Source: G020354785 sp964521285 (lineage in GTDB: Bacteria; Bacteroidota; Bacteroidia; Bacteroidales; UBA10428). Taken from it: DNA of 64,000 nucleotides. Positions 55,014 to 64,000 of this stretch are shown piece by piece. Location: the NCBI GenBank assembly GCA_964521285.1, contig CAZFQS010000014.1, forward strand, positions 41,613 through 105,612, given 5' to 3'. How positions within the stretch are numbered: position 1 is the stretch's first letter; each line of letters opens with the position of its first letter. Made by a program: the position numbers and the translations under genes. The notes beneath the pieces were generated by a model. The model was not told where the DNA came from and did not search any database. It saw only the letters and a program-made list of their open reading frames with translations.

Positions 55014-56060
55014 ATGAATTCACACAATCTGGTAAAGAAAATATTATATGGTATTCTCATAGTATTCATAATTGCGGGGATAAAAGGAATTGATATATAC
55101 AGAAAGGCGTTCAGTCCCAATGTTTTTACAAGGAATAAAAAAGTACAGTATTTATTTATACCAACAGGTTCAGGTTATGATGACATATTAAAGTTATTAT
55201 ATACTGAAAAACTTATAAAGAACAAGTCAACTTTTGAATGGGCAGCAGAACGGATGAATTATAAAAAACATATTCAACCGGGCAAATATAAGCTTAAGAA
55301 CAGGATGACAAATCATAAGTTAATATTAATGCTCCGTTCAGGCCAACAGGAACCTGTAAAATTAACTTTTAACAATATCAGAACTTTAGAACAACTTGCA
55401 GGACTAGTATCCCGTAAAATTGAGGCCGATTATTCGGCAATTATTAATTTATTGCATAATAAAGAATACATTAGTCAAATAGGATTTAATGAGTATACAA
55501 TGATTGGTTTATTTATTCCCAATACTTATGAATTTTACTGGAATACATCAGCTGAACAATTTATAAGCAGGATGTTAAATGAATATAACAGTTTCTGGAC
55601 CAGAGCCAGAAAGTCAAAGGCCGGACAAATAAATCTTACACAAAATGAAGTAATAACCCTGGCCTCAATTGTTGATGAAGAATCGAGCAAAGAAGAGGAG
55701 GACCCCATAATTGCCGGTGTATATATAAACAGGTTAAAGAAGGGTATAAAACTTCAGGCCGATCCAACTGTAAGATATGCACATGGGGATTTTTCGATGA
55801 GAAGAATATTAAAAAAGCATCTTTTAATAGAATCACCCTATAATACTTATAAATACTACGGGCTGCCACCCGGCCCAATCAGAATACCTTCCATAGAGTC
55901 TGTAGATGCTGTTTTAAATTATAAGAAACATGATTATCTTTATTTTTGTGCCAAAGATGACTTTTCAGGATATCATTATTTTGCAAAGACTCTGGCACAA
56001 CATAATAAATATGCCCGGTTATATCAGAGAGCACTTAATAAACGCAGAATATTGAACTAA
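55014..56060 (+). CDS. mltG: Endolytic peptidoglycan transglycosylase MltG
   Basis: 348 residues. One N-terminal membrane anchor (about 9-28), a LysM-like fold, then the YceG/MltG catalytic domain. The catalytic glutamate lies in ASIVDEESSKEE (E222 or E223) and NRLKKGIKLQADPTVRY, SPYNTYKYYGLPPGPI are conserved. MltG cuts nascent glycan strands in the periplasm and sets chain length. The phosphohexomutase gene starts 5 bases on, so the two are co-transcribed. Confidence 0.95.
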   Translation: MNSHNLVKKILYGILIVFIIAGIKGIDIYRKAFSPNVFTRNKKVQYLFIPTGSGYDDILKLLYTEKLIKNKSTFEWAAERMNYKKHIQPGKYKLKNRMTNHKLILMLRSGQQEPVKLTFNNIRTLEQLAGLVSRKIEADYSAIINLLHNKEYISQIGFNEYTMIGLFIPNTYEFYWNTSAEQFISRMLNEYNSFWTRARKSKAGQINLTQNEVITLASIVDEESSKEEEDPIIAGVYINRLKKGIKLQADPTVRYAHGDFSMRRILKKHLLIESPYNTYKYYGLPPGPIRIPSIESVDAVLNYKKHDYLYFCAKDDFSGYHYFAKTLAQHNKYARLYQRALNKRRILN

Positions 56061-56064
56061 CATT

Positions 56065-57474
56065 ATGGAAAAAATAAAATTTGGGACTGATGGATGGCGA
56101 GCAGTTATTGCAAAAGATTTTACCATAACAAATATTATCAAAGTAGCCTATGCCACATCCCTCTGGTTAGCCAGAAAATATAAAAATCCCTCGGCAGTTA
56201 TCGGATACGATTGCAGATTTGCAGGTGAAATGTTCATGGAGGCTATAGCAAAAATACTTGCCTCGCGTGGAATTCGTGTTTATATCCCGGAACATTTTGT
56301 TTCTGCTCCTATGGTTTCTCTGGGTGTTATGAAGCTAAAAGCACAATGTGGAATTATTATAACTGCAAGTCATGATCCCCCAGAATACAACGGATTTAAG
56401 CTAAAAGGAGAATACGGCGGGCCCATGCTGGAAAAAGATGTAAAAGATGTTGAAAACCTTATTTCTGAGGACTATGACATTGATCTTGAATTATTAAACT
56501 GGAATTACCTTATTGAACAGGGAATGATTAATTATATTGATCTTGAAAACATTTACATTAAACAGATAAAAGATAATTTTGATATTGACAGATTTACCGG
56601 TTCAAAATTGAAATTTGCATTTGATGCAATGTATGGTAGCGGCCAGAGCATTTTTAAAAAGCTAATACCGGGAATCAAATTATTTCACTGTGAATTAAAT
56701 CCTACCTTTAAAGGTATTCCCCCGGACCCTCAGCATAAAAATCTTCACGAGCTTGCCGAGTATATATGGAAAAGTAAAAAAATAGACTGTGGAATGGCTG
56801 TTGACGGAGATGCAGACAGAGTTGCATTATATGATAAAGAGGGAAACTACGTTGATGCACATCATATTATACTTTTACTGATTCATTATCTGGCAGGCTA
56901 TAAAAAGCTTAAAGGGAAGGTTATTACTGGATTTTCGTGTACAAGTAAAATTGAAAAGTTATGTAAAAATTATGAACTTGATATAAAAAGAGTAAGAGTT
57001 GGTTTTAAGGATATAGCAAATTTAATGAAAGGTGAAGAAATACTGCTGTATGGTGAAGAATCCGGTGCTATAACTATTGGTTCGCATATCCCTGAAAGAG
57101 ATGGAATATGGGCAGGACTGTTAATATGGCAGTTAATGATTGAAACCGGGATGTCTTTGAAAAAGTTAATTAATGAAGTTTATGAAATAACAGGGAAATT
57201 TGCCGTTGAAAAATCCGATTTGAATGTAAATAAGAATGACAGAAACAAAATTCTGGAGAAGTGCCAGACAGGCTATTTTAATTCATTTGGTGATTATGAA
57301 GTTATTAAGACCGAAAGTTTAGATGGTTATAAATTCTTTTTTAGTGAGAATGAATGGCTTATGATACGTCTGTCCGATACAGAACCTGTATTAAGGATAT
57401 ATGCCGAAGCTGAAACACAGGAAGTGGCACGGGATATTTTAACAGCTAGTTACGGAGTGCTTATAAAAAAGTAG
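56065..57474 (+). CDS. Phosphoglucomutase/phosphomannomutase family protein
   Basis: 469 residues, alpha-D-phosphohexomutase with four domains. FGTDGWRAVI at the N-terminus, phosphoserine S102 in TASHDPPEYNG, metal loop DGDADR (D247-R252), the sugar-binding GEESG loop and the phosphate site SDTEPVLRIYAE. It interconverts hexose-6- and -1-phosphates. Whether glucose, mannose or glucosamine is the substrate cannot be decided; mltG linkage would suit a glucosamine or glucose role in cell-wall supply. Confidence 0.93.
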   Translation: MEKIKFGTDGWRAVIAKDFTITNIIKVAYATSLWLARKYKNPSAVIGYDCRFAGEMFMEAIAKILASRGIRVYIPEHFVSAPMVSLGVMKLKAQCGIIITASHDPPEYNGFKLKGEYGGPMLEKDVKDVENLISEDYDIDLELLNWNYLIEQGMINYIDLENIYIKQIKDNFDIDRFTGSKLKFAFDAMYGSGQSIFKKLIPGIKLFHCELNPTFKGIPPDPQHKNLHELAEYIWKSKKIDCGMAVDGDADRVALYDKEGNYVDAHHIILLLIHYLAGYKKLKGKVITGFSCTSKIEKLCKNYELDIKRVRVGFKDIANLMKGEEILLYGEESGAITIGSHIPERDGIWAGLLIWQLMIETGMSLKKLINEVYEITGKFAVEKSDLNVNKNDRNKILEKCQTGYFNSFGDYEVIKTESLDGYKFFFSENEWLMIRLSDTEPVLRIYAEAETQEVARDILTASYGVLIKK

Positions 57475-57477
57475 TAT

Positions 57478-58491
57478 CTAAAATACATTAACCTCCATCT
57501 CCAGATTTATGGCAAAACTATTCTTTACAGATTTCTGTATCTTTTTTGCCAGACTGTAAATGTCGGTTCCTGTTGCATCACCATAGTTTACTAGTACCAG
57601 GGGATGTTTTTTATATGTTCCTACATTGCCAATCCTCTTACCTTTCCAGTTAGATTGTTCGATAAGCCAGGCTGCTGATAGTTTAACTTCATTTTTTGTG
57701 ACTTTGAAATAAGGCATTTTAGGATAATACTGCTTTATTGAATTAGCTTGTTCCATACTAACAATGGGATTTGTAAAAAAACTTCCCGCATTACCTATTT
57801 CTGTCGGATCAGGCAGCTTGTTTTTTCTGATGTTTATTATTGCACTTCTGATATTAAGTATGTTGGTTTCGGGAAATTTATCAAGCTCCTTTTCTATACT
57901 TCCATAACTGGTAACGAATTCATGAGTCTTATTGAGCCTGAATATAATATGAGTTATAATATACCTGTTCTTAAGCTTTCCCTTGAAGATGCTGTTACGA
58001 TAAGAGAAATTGCATTCTTCGTTTGAAAATATTTTTATTTCTGAAGTTTCTATATCAACTGCCTCAACGTTTTCTATTACTTTTCTAACCTCCACTCCAT
58101 AAGCACCTATATTTTGAATAGGGCAGGCCCCGGCACTTCCGGGAATAAATGAAAGATTCTCAATCCCCCCGTAATTATTTTCCACACAAAAATTCACGAA
58201 AGAATCCCAGTTCTCACCAGCTCCAACACGTAAATTGACATATTGTGATGTTTCCTTTATTTTTTCAATCCCCGGTATTTTAGGATTAACTATTAAACCA
58301 CTGTAATCTTTGCAAAATAAAACATTAGTACCTTCGCCAATTATGAGCAATGGCCTGATATTTGATAAATCGGACTTAATAAAGTCAATAACCTGCTGTT
58401 GATCGGTAAGTTTAATAAAGTACCTGGAATAGACATCAAGTCCGAATGAATTGTGTTTTTTTAATGAATAATTTTTATGTATTACGCACAT
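57478..58491 (-). CDS. murB: UDP-N-acetylenolpyruvoylglucosamine reductase
   Basis: 337 residues, type I MurB. It reduces the enolpyruvyl group with NADPH and FAD to give UDP-MurNAc. Motifs: N-terminal NSFGLD, IGEGTNVLF, SFIPGSAGACPIQNIGAYG for FAD, the proton-donor serine in GNAGSFFTNP, and the terminal Glu in NLEMEVNVF. It is convergent with the phosphohexomutase gene and separated by three bases. Confidence 0.97.
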   Translation of the reverse strand: MCVIHKNYSLKKHNSFGLDVYSRYFIKLTDQQQVIDFIKSDLSNIRPLLIIGEGTNVLFCKDYSGLIVNPKIPGIEKIKETSQYVNLRVGAGENWDSFVNFCVENNYGGIENLSFIPGSAGACPIQNIGAYGVEVRKVIENVEAVDIETSEIKIFSNEECNFSYRNSIFKGKLKNRYIITHIIFRLNKTHEFVTSYGSIEKELDKFPETNILNIRSAIINIRKNKLPDPTEIGNAGSFFTNPIVSMEQANSIKQYYPKMPYFKVTKNEVKLSAAWLIEQSNWKGKRIGNVGTYKKHPLVLVNYGDATGTDIYSLAKKIQKSVKNSFAINLEMEVNVF

Positions 58492-58590
58492 ATTAGAAAT
58501 CTATTTAGCAAAAATAATTATCTAATTTAATTTTTAGATTTTGTTTACGTAAAGAATCTTTATTTTAGTAAAAAAATACATAAAAATTTG

Positions 58591-59694
58591 ATGAAGGTAT
58601 ATATTTCTGTTACTAATGACATTATAACAGACCAGCGAGTAAATAAAATTGCTCTTTCATTGCAGAAGTTAAGAGTTGAAATTATCATCGTTGGAAGAAA
58701 GATCAAAAGAAAAGTACAAATAACAAGTAAACCTGACAAGCATAAGCTAATGAGGTTAATATTCAATAAAGGCCCGCTTTTTTATGCTGAATATAATATC
58801 AGATTGTTTTTCTTTTTATTGCTTAAAAAGGTGGATATTCTGGTGGCTAATGATTTGGACACACTACTGGCAAATTATCTGGTCTCAAGAATAAGAAAAA
58901 AGAAACTGGTATATGATAGTCATGAATATTTTACAGAATTGCCGGAACTGGTGGACAGGGATTTTGTCAAGAGGGTATGGAGCGGAATAGAAAAGTGGAT
59001 TTTGCCCAAAATAAAATATTCTTACACTGTTTGCGAATCTATTGCAAGGATTTACTCAGAAAAATATAACATAGATATGCATGTGGTCAGAAATTTGCCG
59101 GTATATATCAGAGATTTGCCCAAACCAGGAATTAATATAAGGCAGGCAAATGAGAAAATAATTATTTATCAGGGGGCGTTAAATCTTGCCAGGGGTCTGG
59201 AGCTTGCTATACAGGCCATGAAATTCATCGATAATGCTAAACTGATTATTATCGGAGATGGAGATATAACTGCTGATTTACAGCAACTTGCAGATAAACA
59301 TGAGCTTCATAACAAAGTAATTTTTTATGAGAGAATGCCTTATGACGAGCTAATGGCATATACAGCTCAGGCAGATTTAGGTATTTCGCTGGAGGAGAAA
59401 ATGGGACTTAATTATTATTACGCTCTTCCAAATAAACTGTTTGACTATATACAGGCCAGGATACCTGTTTTGGTATCTGACTTTCCTGAAATGGCAAAGA
59501 TTGTAAATGATTATGGTGTGGGATTAACTGTTAATACGTCTGATCCCGGACAACTGGCATCTGTCTTTAAAGAAATGTTAGAAAACCAGGATAAAAGGAA
59601 ACTCTGGAAGCAGAACCTTGAGAAGGCGGCTGTAAAGCTATGCTGGGAAAAGGAAGAGAAGAGGCTATTAGAAATTTATTCTGAAATTATTTAG
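58591..59694 (+). CDS. GT4-like glycosyltransferase
   Basis: 367 residues from ATG 58591; a TTG directly ahead at 58588 is an alternative start. GT-B fold: the N-terminal half starts VYISVTNDIITDQRVNK and contains ANDLDTLLANYL and YDSHEYFTELPE. The C-terminal half has YQGALNLARGLELAIQAM, IIGDGDI and EKMGLNYYYALPNKLFDY, the E-x7-E-like donor site. It likely adds a sugar to a surface polysaccharide or glycolipid. The acceptor is unknown. The end overlaps the DUF2062 gene by 8 bases. Confidence 0.9.
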   Translation: MKVYISVTNDIITDQRVNKIALSLQKLRVEIIIVGRKIKRKVQITSKPDKHKLMRLIFNKGPLFYAEYNIRLFFFLLLKKVDILVANDLDTLLANYLVSRIRKKKLVYDSHEYFTELPELVDRDFVKRVWSGIEKWILPKIKYSYTVCESIARIYSEKYNIDMHVVRNLPVYIRDLPKPGINIRQANEKIIIYQGALNLARGLELAIQAMKFIDNAKLIIIGDGDITADLQQLADKHELHNKVIFYERMPYDELMAYTAQADLGISLEEKMGLNYYYALPNKLFDYIQARIPVLVSDFPEMAKIVNDYGVGLTVNTSDPGQLASVFKEMLENQDKRKLWKQNLEKAAVKLCWEKEEKRLLEIYSEII

Positions 59695-60148
59695 CAATAC
59701 TTAAAGAATATTTTCTTAGTGTAAATACCAGTATACGGTAAAGTAACAGGAAAAGAGGACCTGAGATTATCAGCCAAATAAAGAAGGCTGACAAATATGC
59801 TGTCCAGAAATTATTTAATGTGCCCCATAGATCAGTATTTAGCATATAAATAATTTTTTTTATGGAATATGGAAATAAAGAGTTACCGTAAAAAATTTCA
59901 CCAAGTTTTAAAAACGGAATAATCAAAGCTATTTGTAACGGATGAACAACATAATGTACCGCATGGGTAATTGCAAAATTAAGCCTGAAACCCAGTGCAA
60001 CTAAAGTTATCAGCAAACTTGTTAATCCATATAAAGGTATAATACCGACTGTTATTCCAAGAGATAATGAAAGTGCCAGTTTTTCAGGTGTTCCTCCTTG
60101 TCTTAAGAACAGCTTAATTTTATCAGTAGCTTTGTTTCTCCAAATCAT
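59687..60148 (-). CDS. DUF2062-domain membrane protein
   Basis: 153 residues with about three to four membrane helices. The Gly/Pro-rich LSLGITVGIIPLYGL and HYVVHPLQIALIIP segments define DUF2062. Function unknown; fusions to GT2 glycosyltransferases in other bacteria hint at a role in polyprenyl-linked sugar handling, which would fit the neighbouring GT4 gene. It overlaps that gene tail-to-tail. Confidence 0.88.
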   Translation of the reverse strand: MIWRNKATDKIKLFLRQGGTPEKLALSLSLGITVGIIPLYGLTSLLITLVALGFRLNFAITHAVHYVVHPLQIALIIPFLKLGEIFYGNSLFPYSIKKIIYMLNTDLWGTLNNFWTAYLSAFFIWLIISGPLFLLLYRILVFTLRKYSLSIAK

Positions 60149-60427
60149 ATAAAAAAATTTTACCCTTGTATTGCTCAGTTTAAAGATTGACTTTGAAATC
60201 TTTAGACTATACGTGCATTTTATAAATAAGTTTTCTTTTTATAGAAAATATTTCAGATACATAAAAATTTTATGATCTGGTAAGATTCCAATTAACTTAA
60301 CATATTTTAGAATAGATTTGTTTAAAATTATATCTTTTATTAGTAAAACTCTTCGAAAAAGAAATGCACAGTGATTCATATACTTTCGTAAAAGCATTAT
60401 TAACGTGGGACGGGAAAAAATATTGTT
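60149..60427. other. Intergenic gap of 279 bases
   Basis: Contains an 8-base inverted repeat (TAAAGATT 60181-60188 with AATCTTTA 60197-60204, 8-base loop) before the DUF2062 gene. A 66-codon minus-strand frame here (60239-60439) overlaps the MFS start and has no recognisable character, so it is not called. No RNA gene seen. Confidence 0.5.
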
Positions 60428-61618
60428 ATGCAAACACACTTTAATATTAATAATAAGGAAAATTCTATACCTGTTTACCGGGATAAAAATCTTCAGATTA
60501 TTTTTTTAATAACCCTTATAGCTGTTATGGGTGTTGCAAGTATTACACCTGCTTTCCCTCGAATAGCCCGTGAACTGGGTATTTCGAAACAATCGGTTGG
60601 CTTATTGATTATTTTCTTTACTCTGCCTGCGGTGGTTCTTACTCCTGTTCTGGGAGTGATGGCTGACAGGTATGGCAGAAAAAATGTTCTTATACCTTCA
60701 TTAATACTTTTTGGCATTGCAGGTGGCCTATGCACTATGGCAAGAAAATTTGAGGTATTACTTTTTTTGCGTTTTTTTCAGGGGGTAGGAGCTGCCTCGT
60801 TGGGATCAATAAATGTTACCCTTATCGGTGATATATTTTCAAGCAAAAGGCGTACTGAGGCAATGGGATATAATTCAAGTGTTTTAAGCGTTGCTACTGC
60901 CAGCTATCCTTTTCTGGGAGGATTATTAGCATCTGCAGGATGGTATTATCCATTTATACTTCCTGTTTTTGCTGTACCTGTAGCTATAATTGTATTGTTA
61001 AAATTAAAAAATCCTGAACCCGGCGGAAAACAGAATTTGAAACAGTACTTAGTTGCTGCACTTAAGGCAATTAAAACCCGCCAGGTGCTTACATATTTTT
61101 TTGCAAGTTTTGGCACATTTATTATTCTCTACGGATCTTATCTGACTTATTTCCCTTTTTTACTCGAAAATCTTCATGATGCTTCTCCGTTTTTAATCGG
61201 ACTAATGATGTCATCTATGTCCGTTGTTACTGCAATTACTTCGTCACAGCTGGGTAAAATATCAAGACTGTTTGATAAAAAGAATCTTTTAAAGATTTCC
61301 TTTATTTTATATTCGTTATCTCTTGTAACGATACCGTTGATTTCAGATATATGGATGTTGTTAGTCCCTTTAATCATTTTTGGTTTGGCACATGGAATAA
61401 ATATTCCATGCATACAGATCTTGCTTGCCGAGATTGCTCCTATTGAATACAGGGCAGCATTTATGTCTGTAAACGGAATGGTGCTGCGATTAGGGCAGAC
61501 ATTGGGACCAATACTTGCGGGTGCTGTGTTTATACTGGGCGGATTAAGTTATCCATTTTATGCAGGGGCAGTTATATGCATTATAATATTTTCTTTGTTA
61601 GTTGTATTAATTAAATAA
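60428..61618 (+). CDS. Major facilitator superfamily efflux transporter
   Basis: 396 residues, twelve membrane helices. The loop between helices 2 and 3 carries MADRYGRKNVLIPS, the MFS A-motif, and ITPAFPRIARELGIS before helix 2 is typical of the DHA1 drug:H+ antiporters. LRFFQGVGAASLGSINVT is the antiporter motif of helix 4-5. Substrate unknown. Convergent with the FG-GAP lipoprotein gene across 14 bases. Confidence 0.93.
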   Translation: MQTHFNINNKENSIPVYRDKNLQIIFLITLIAVMGVASITPAFPRIARELGISKQSVGLLIIFFTLPAVVLTPVLGVMADRYGRKNVLIPSLILFGIAGGLCTMARKFEVLLFLRFFQGVGAASLGSINVTLIGDIFSSKRRTEAMGYNSSVLSVATASYPFLGGLLASAGWYYPFILPVFAVPVAIIVLLKLKNPEPGGKQNLKQYLVAALKAIKTRQVLTYFFASFGTFIILYGSYLTYFPFLLENLHDASPFLIGLMMSSMSVVTAITSSQLGKISRLFDKKNLLKISFILYSLSLVTIPLISDIWMLLVPLIIFGLAHGINIPCIQILLAEIAPIEYRAAFMSVNGMVLRLGQTLGPILAGAVFILGGLSYPFYAGAVICIIIFSLLVVLIK

Positions 61619-61632
61619 GCTGTCAAAAAAAA

Positions 61633-63672
61633 TTACTTTTTAGCGGACCACCCCGGAAGTGATACGGTAGCCTGGTAATTTGAATAATTATACAGTGGAT
61701 TTCTTTTGGGCTTAAATAGTTTTCCCTGCTTTGGATTATCATCCTGGGTATAAACCCATATTTCGTTGGGATCCCATACAACAACCTCATCACGGCAATC
61801 TCCTGTAATATTCAGTACAGCATTGCACATATCAGGATGTCCGTCATCAGGGAATTCAACAACTTTACGCCCCCATCCGTCAAACATTCCGCCTTCTTCC
61901 ACATTAGCATTATGAACAAAGAACTCTTCTGAAAGGCCTGTCCAGTTAACCGGCAGGCACATACTCCCGTACTGGTTAGGTTCGAAACTATAGTATATAT
62001 TTCCGTCAGAGTCAAAGTAATGTATTATACCCTGATTTTTCCAGAAGTTTATAGTTACTGTTTCCAGTCCGTGCAGATCATCCCTGAAATTTGCCATTGC
62101 AGGATTCTGAACATGTCCGATATAATTATGCTTTAAGATATTTCCTTTCAAATCTGTGAAGAATATACCCTCGTCACTTGCAGCACATAATATTTTTAAT
62201 TCTGAACCAGGTATAAATTCAACAACAGCTACTCCGTCTGCATGGTCAGTTAAGGCACTATCCAGCGACCATAATTTTGTACCATTATCATCAAATAAAG
62301 TATATCCCATTATCAGCTCGTCCTTACCGTCATTATCAACATCATGTGCAAAAGGATAATGTCCTGTATTGCATTCGGCTTTCCATAACAGTTTTAAATC
62401 ATTACTATATGCCCACAGATAGCGGTAGCGGTCTTTGATTATGATATCGCTGTCATATCCCTTACCGCGCAGGTCGCAAAAATAAATGCAATCCCCCAGA
62501 ATTCGCGGAAAAATATTATAGACTGATTTGTAGGGTTTTCCTCCGGGAGTTTTTGGGGTAGGAGCCTTATATTTTGTTTTACCTGTAGCACCTTCGGCAA
62601 CAACAATTTCAAAGTCTTTGCAGTAAATAATCTCATTCTTACCGTCGAGGTCAATATCATGAATCTGAAATGCCACATCATTAGTAAGATGGTCTTTCCA
62701 TGGGTCGGGATTACCTATTTGCCATAATTGTATGCCATCAAATGTCATTGCTGTAAGGCAGCTTAATTCACTGTTGCGGTCTTTTGGACCATGGTGAATA
62801 ACCTGTCCGATTACCACATCAATAACTCCATCATTATCAAGGTCTCCGAACCTGAGATTTCTGCCAACACCAAATCCCGGTGTTTCAATTTTTTTCCAGA
62901 TAACCGGTTTGGGATTGGTTTCCTGAAGTTCATTCTCTAACTTGTTAAAAGCAGTACGTGCAGAGATGTATTTATTTAGGTTCGCTCTGGTTGTAGTTAC
63001 TTTAACACTAGTGAATCTTGCAGGCATGTTTGCGGTCAGGCCGATTTTACCTTTTAGGTAAGTTGAATCTGTTGCCTGCAGGATTATGGTATCATTAAGT
63101 TGGGCACTAATATGGTTACCATTTATTCTTATTTCTGCTGTACAATATTTACCTGGCTGCCATTGGTATCCGGACTGAGACAGGATTTCTTCGTATGGCT
63201 CGTGAAATCCTGTAGCATGCTTAACCATTTTTAAAATGGCTTTGTTCTCTTCTACTCCAAAGAAATAATAACACCGGTCATTTTGATATCTGAAAACAAT
63301 ACCGCTTTGGCGGGTATCAAATTCTGGTGAAAAACTGACATAAATATTGTAGTCTTCCCACAAATCATCACCTGCAATAATCATTGGATGAGCATAAATT
63401 GCATCATCTGTCTTGCTTTGATATATATACCGGGTTTTATCAGCTTCCCGCACACTCCACCACCCTCTGTCATTTGATACTGCCCAGTTTCCTTTGGGAG
63501 CAGCTTCGGACAGGTAGTGGTATTCCGTATGGGCGCCAAGGTTGTTACTTAAGGGACCTCTCTTCAATTCACCAAAATCATCATAAAAAAGAATAACTTC
63601 CTTGTTTGACGGGGAGCATAATGTAAATACAATACAGCTTAATAAGGCAAGACTTTTTGCTTTAAATTCCAT
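61633..63672 (-). CDS. FG-GAP/VCBS-repeat lipoprotein with an N-terminal jelly-roll domain
   Basis: 679 residues. A lipoprotein signal ends in the lipobox VFTLC (Cys19). Residues about 30-235 look like a LamG/DUF1080-like carbohydrate-binding jelly roll (GIVFRYQNDRCYYFFGV). After about 275 a beta-propeller carries calcium-binding FG-GAP loops (GDLDNDGVIDVVIGQ, DIDLDGKNEIIY, DVDNDGKDELIMGY). The layout recalls family-11-type rhamnogalacturonan lyases and related glycan-binding surface proteins, but catalytic identity is not established. It is followed upstream by a degenerate frame. Confidence 0.83.
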   Translation of the reverse strand: MEFKAKSLALLSCIVFTLCSPSNKEVILFYDDFGELKRGPLSNNLGAHTEYHYLSEAAPKGNWAVSNDRGWWSVREADKTRYIYQSKTDDAIYAHPMIIAGDDLWEDYNIYVSFSPEFDTRQSGIVFRYQNDRCYYFFGVEENKAILKMVKHATGFHEPYEEILSQSGYQWQPGKYCTAEIRINGNHISAQLNDTIILQATDSTYLKGKIGLTANMPARFTSVKVTTTRANLNKYISARTAFNKLENELQETNPKPVIWKKIETPGFGVGRNLRFGDLDNDGVIDVVIGQVIHHGPKDRNSELSCLTAMTFDGIQLWQIGNPDPWKDHLTNDVAFQIHDIDLDGKNEIIYCKDFEIVVAEGATGKTKYKAPTPKTPGGKPYKSVYNIFPRILGDCIYFCDLRGKGYDSDIIIKDRYRYLWAYSNDLKLLWKAECNTGHYPFAHDVDNDGKDELIMGYTLFDDNGTKLWSLDSALTDHADGVAVVEFIPGSELKILCAASDEGIFFTDLKGNILKHNYIGHVQNPAMANFRDDLHGLETVTINFWKNQGIIHYFDSDGNIYYSFEPNQYGSMCLPVNWTGLSEEFFVHNANVEEGGMFDGWGRKVVEFPDDGHPDMCNAVLNITGDCRDEVVVWDPNEIWVYTQDDNPKQGKLFKPKRNPLYNYSNYQATVSLPGWSAKK

Positions 63673-63743
63673 AATTAATGATTTGAAAAGTTTTATATAA
63701 ATCTAACAATAAAATCGATAAAATTAATATATAGGACTACAGT

Positions 63744-64000
63744 TTAAGATGTGAAGACCTGTGAATAAACATCTTCTGAGTTAGCTGCATCTCTTACAAT
63801 TTGAAGTAAATATTTCTGATGTCCTCTCGACCGATTCCAATGTGCCTCCTAAACCTTAGAATTTGCGGCTGCATGTTCATAATTATGTATTTTATAAGAT
63901 AATCAGCTTTCATACTAAAAAATTATTCACTCCCTGAGATTCGGGTTAAGATTTAAATCTTCTGCAGGAGGGTGAAAAAAATAACTGTCTTTAGTAACAG
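63744..64000 (-). pseudogene. Decayed coding remnant at the right edge
   Basis: One minus-strand frame (codon low ends divisible by 3) reads protein-like from the window edge to a TAA at 63744-63746, interrupted by TGA 63927-63929, TAG 63915-63917, TGA 63903-63905 and TAG 63849-63851. Its pieces include FFHPPAEDLNLNPNLRE, NYEHAAANSK and HWNRSRGHQKYLLQIV. All four stops are one G-to-A change from TGG. An alternative is that only the piece before 63927 is real: its LNLNPNL recalls SusD C-termini. Whether the parent gene is intact beyond the edge is unknown. The family of the later part is not recognised. Confidence 0.4.

Noticed and set aside
60239..60439. A 66-codon minus-strand open frame in the gap before the MFS gene
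   Set aside because: Its composition is that of AT-rich noncoding DNA, and it overlaps the MFS start.
63673..63743. A short gene between the lipoprotein and the edge remnant
   Set aside because: No frame of useful length; only an AT-rich leader to the lipoprotein is present.

Overview
The window is an AT-rich stretch (about one third G+C by eye) of a Bacteroidota chromosome, most likely from the Bacteroidales/Marinilabiliales side of the phylum. Pointers are a gldF-gldG pair, Bacteroidota-type lipoproteins, DUF4252- and head-GIN-like exported proteins, hybrid two-component kinases, lipid A genes (lpxB, a PagL-like deacylase) and scarcity of Shine-Dalgarno sites. Coding density is high. I found no rRNA, tRNA, CRISPR array, transposase or prophage.

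Layout. 1-8.9 kb: the 5' part of yicC, a MATE exporter, pyruvate kinase with an alcohol dehydrogenase, a soluble hybrid sensor kinase, and a minus-strand FAH-family hydrolase/exonuclease pair. 9-12.8 kb: dnaN, gldG, gldF. 13-18.2 kb: a PagL-like lipid A deacylase, a GIN-domain lipoprotein, then a minus-strand run surE - small membrane protein - lpxB - SpoIID-like protein. 18.5-28.4 kb: pheT, a macrodomain protein, a DUF3108 protein, an exported WD40 protein, methylglyoxal synthase, a second hybrid kinase, endonuclease V and a Kef-like K+/H+ antiporter. 28.4-32.1 kb: the most interesting part, a sulfur-trafficking cassette. A Cys-rich Crp/FNR-type regulator is divergent from an operon of an SQR/FCSD-like flavoprotein, a DUF1641 protein, a single-cysteine DsrC/TusE protein and a DsrE-like protein. 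The promoter gap holds two perfect FNR-like boxes. 32.2-34.4 kb: an ECF sigma factor, zinc-finger anti-sigma factor and two CnrX/Spy-type sensor proteins. 34.6-41.5 kb: an aspartate-type aminotransferase, malic enzyme, small exported proteins, an ABC exporter and a nitroreductase. 41.5-52 kb: an envelope block with two divergent LtaS-type sulfatase-fold enzymes, two GT39 enzymes, GtrA, an MsbA-like ABC exporter and a GT2 polyprenyl-phosphate transferase. 52-61.6 kb: purB, long-form NfeD, MltG, a phosphohexomutase, MurB, a GT4, a DUF2062 protein and an MFS exporter. 61.6-64 kb: an FG-GAP repeat lipoprotein and, at the right edge, a frame with stops that reads like a decayed gene.

Together these genes suggest a Gram-negative heterotroph with an elaborate surface glycolipid chemistry. 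It probably lives where oxygen or redox state and reduced sulfur fluctuate. That ecological reading is inference from the FNR boxes and the sulfur cassette; the housekeeping assignments rest on well-conserved family motifs.
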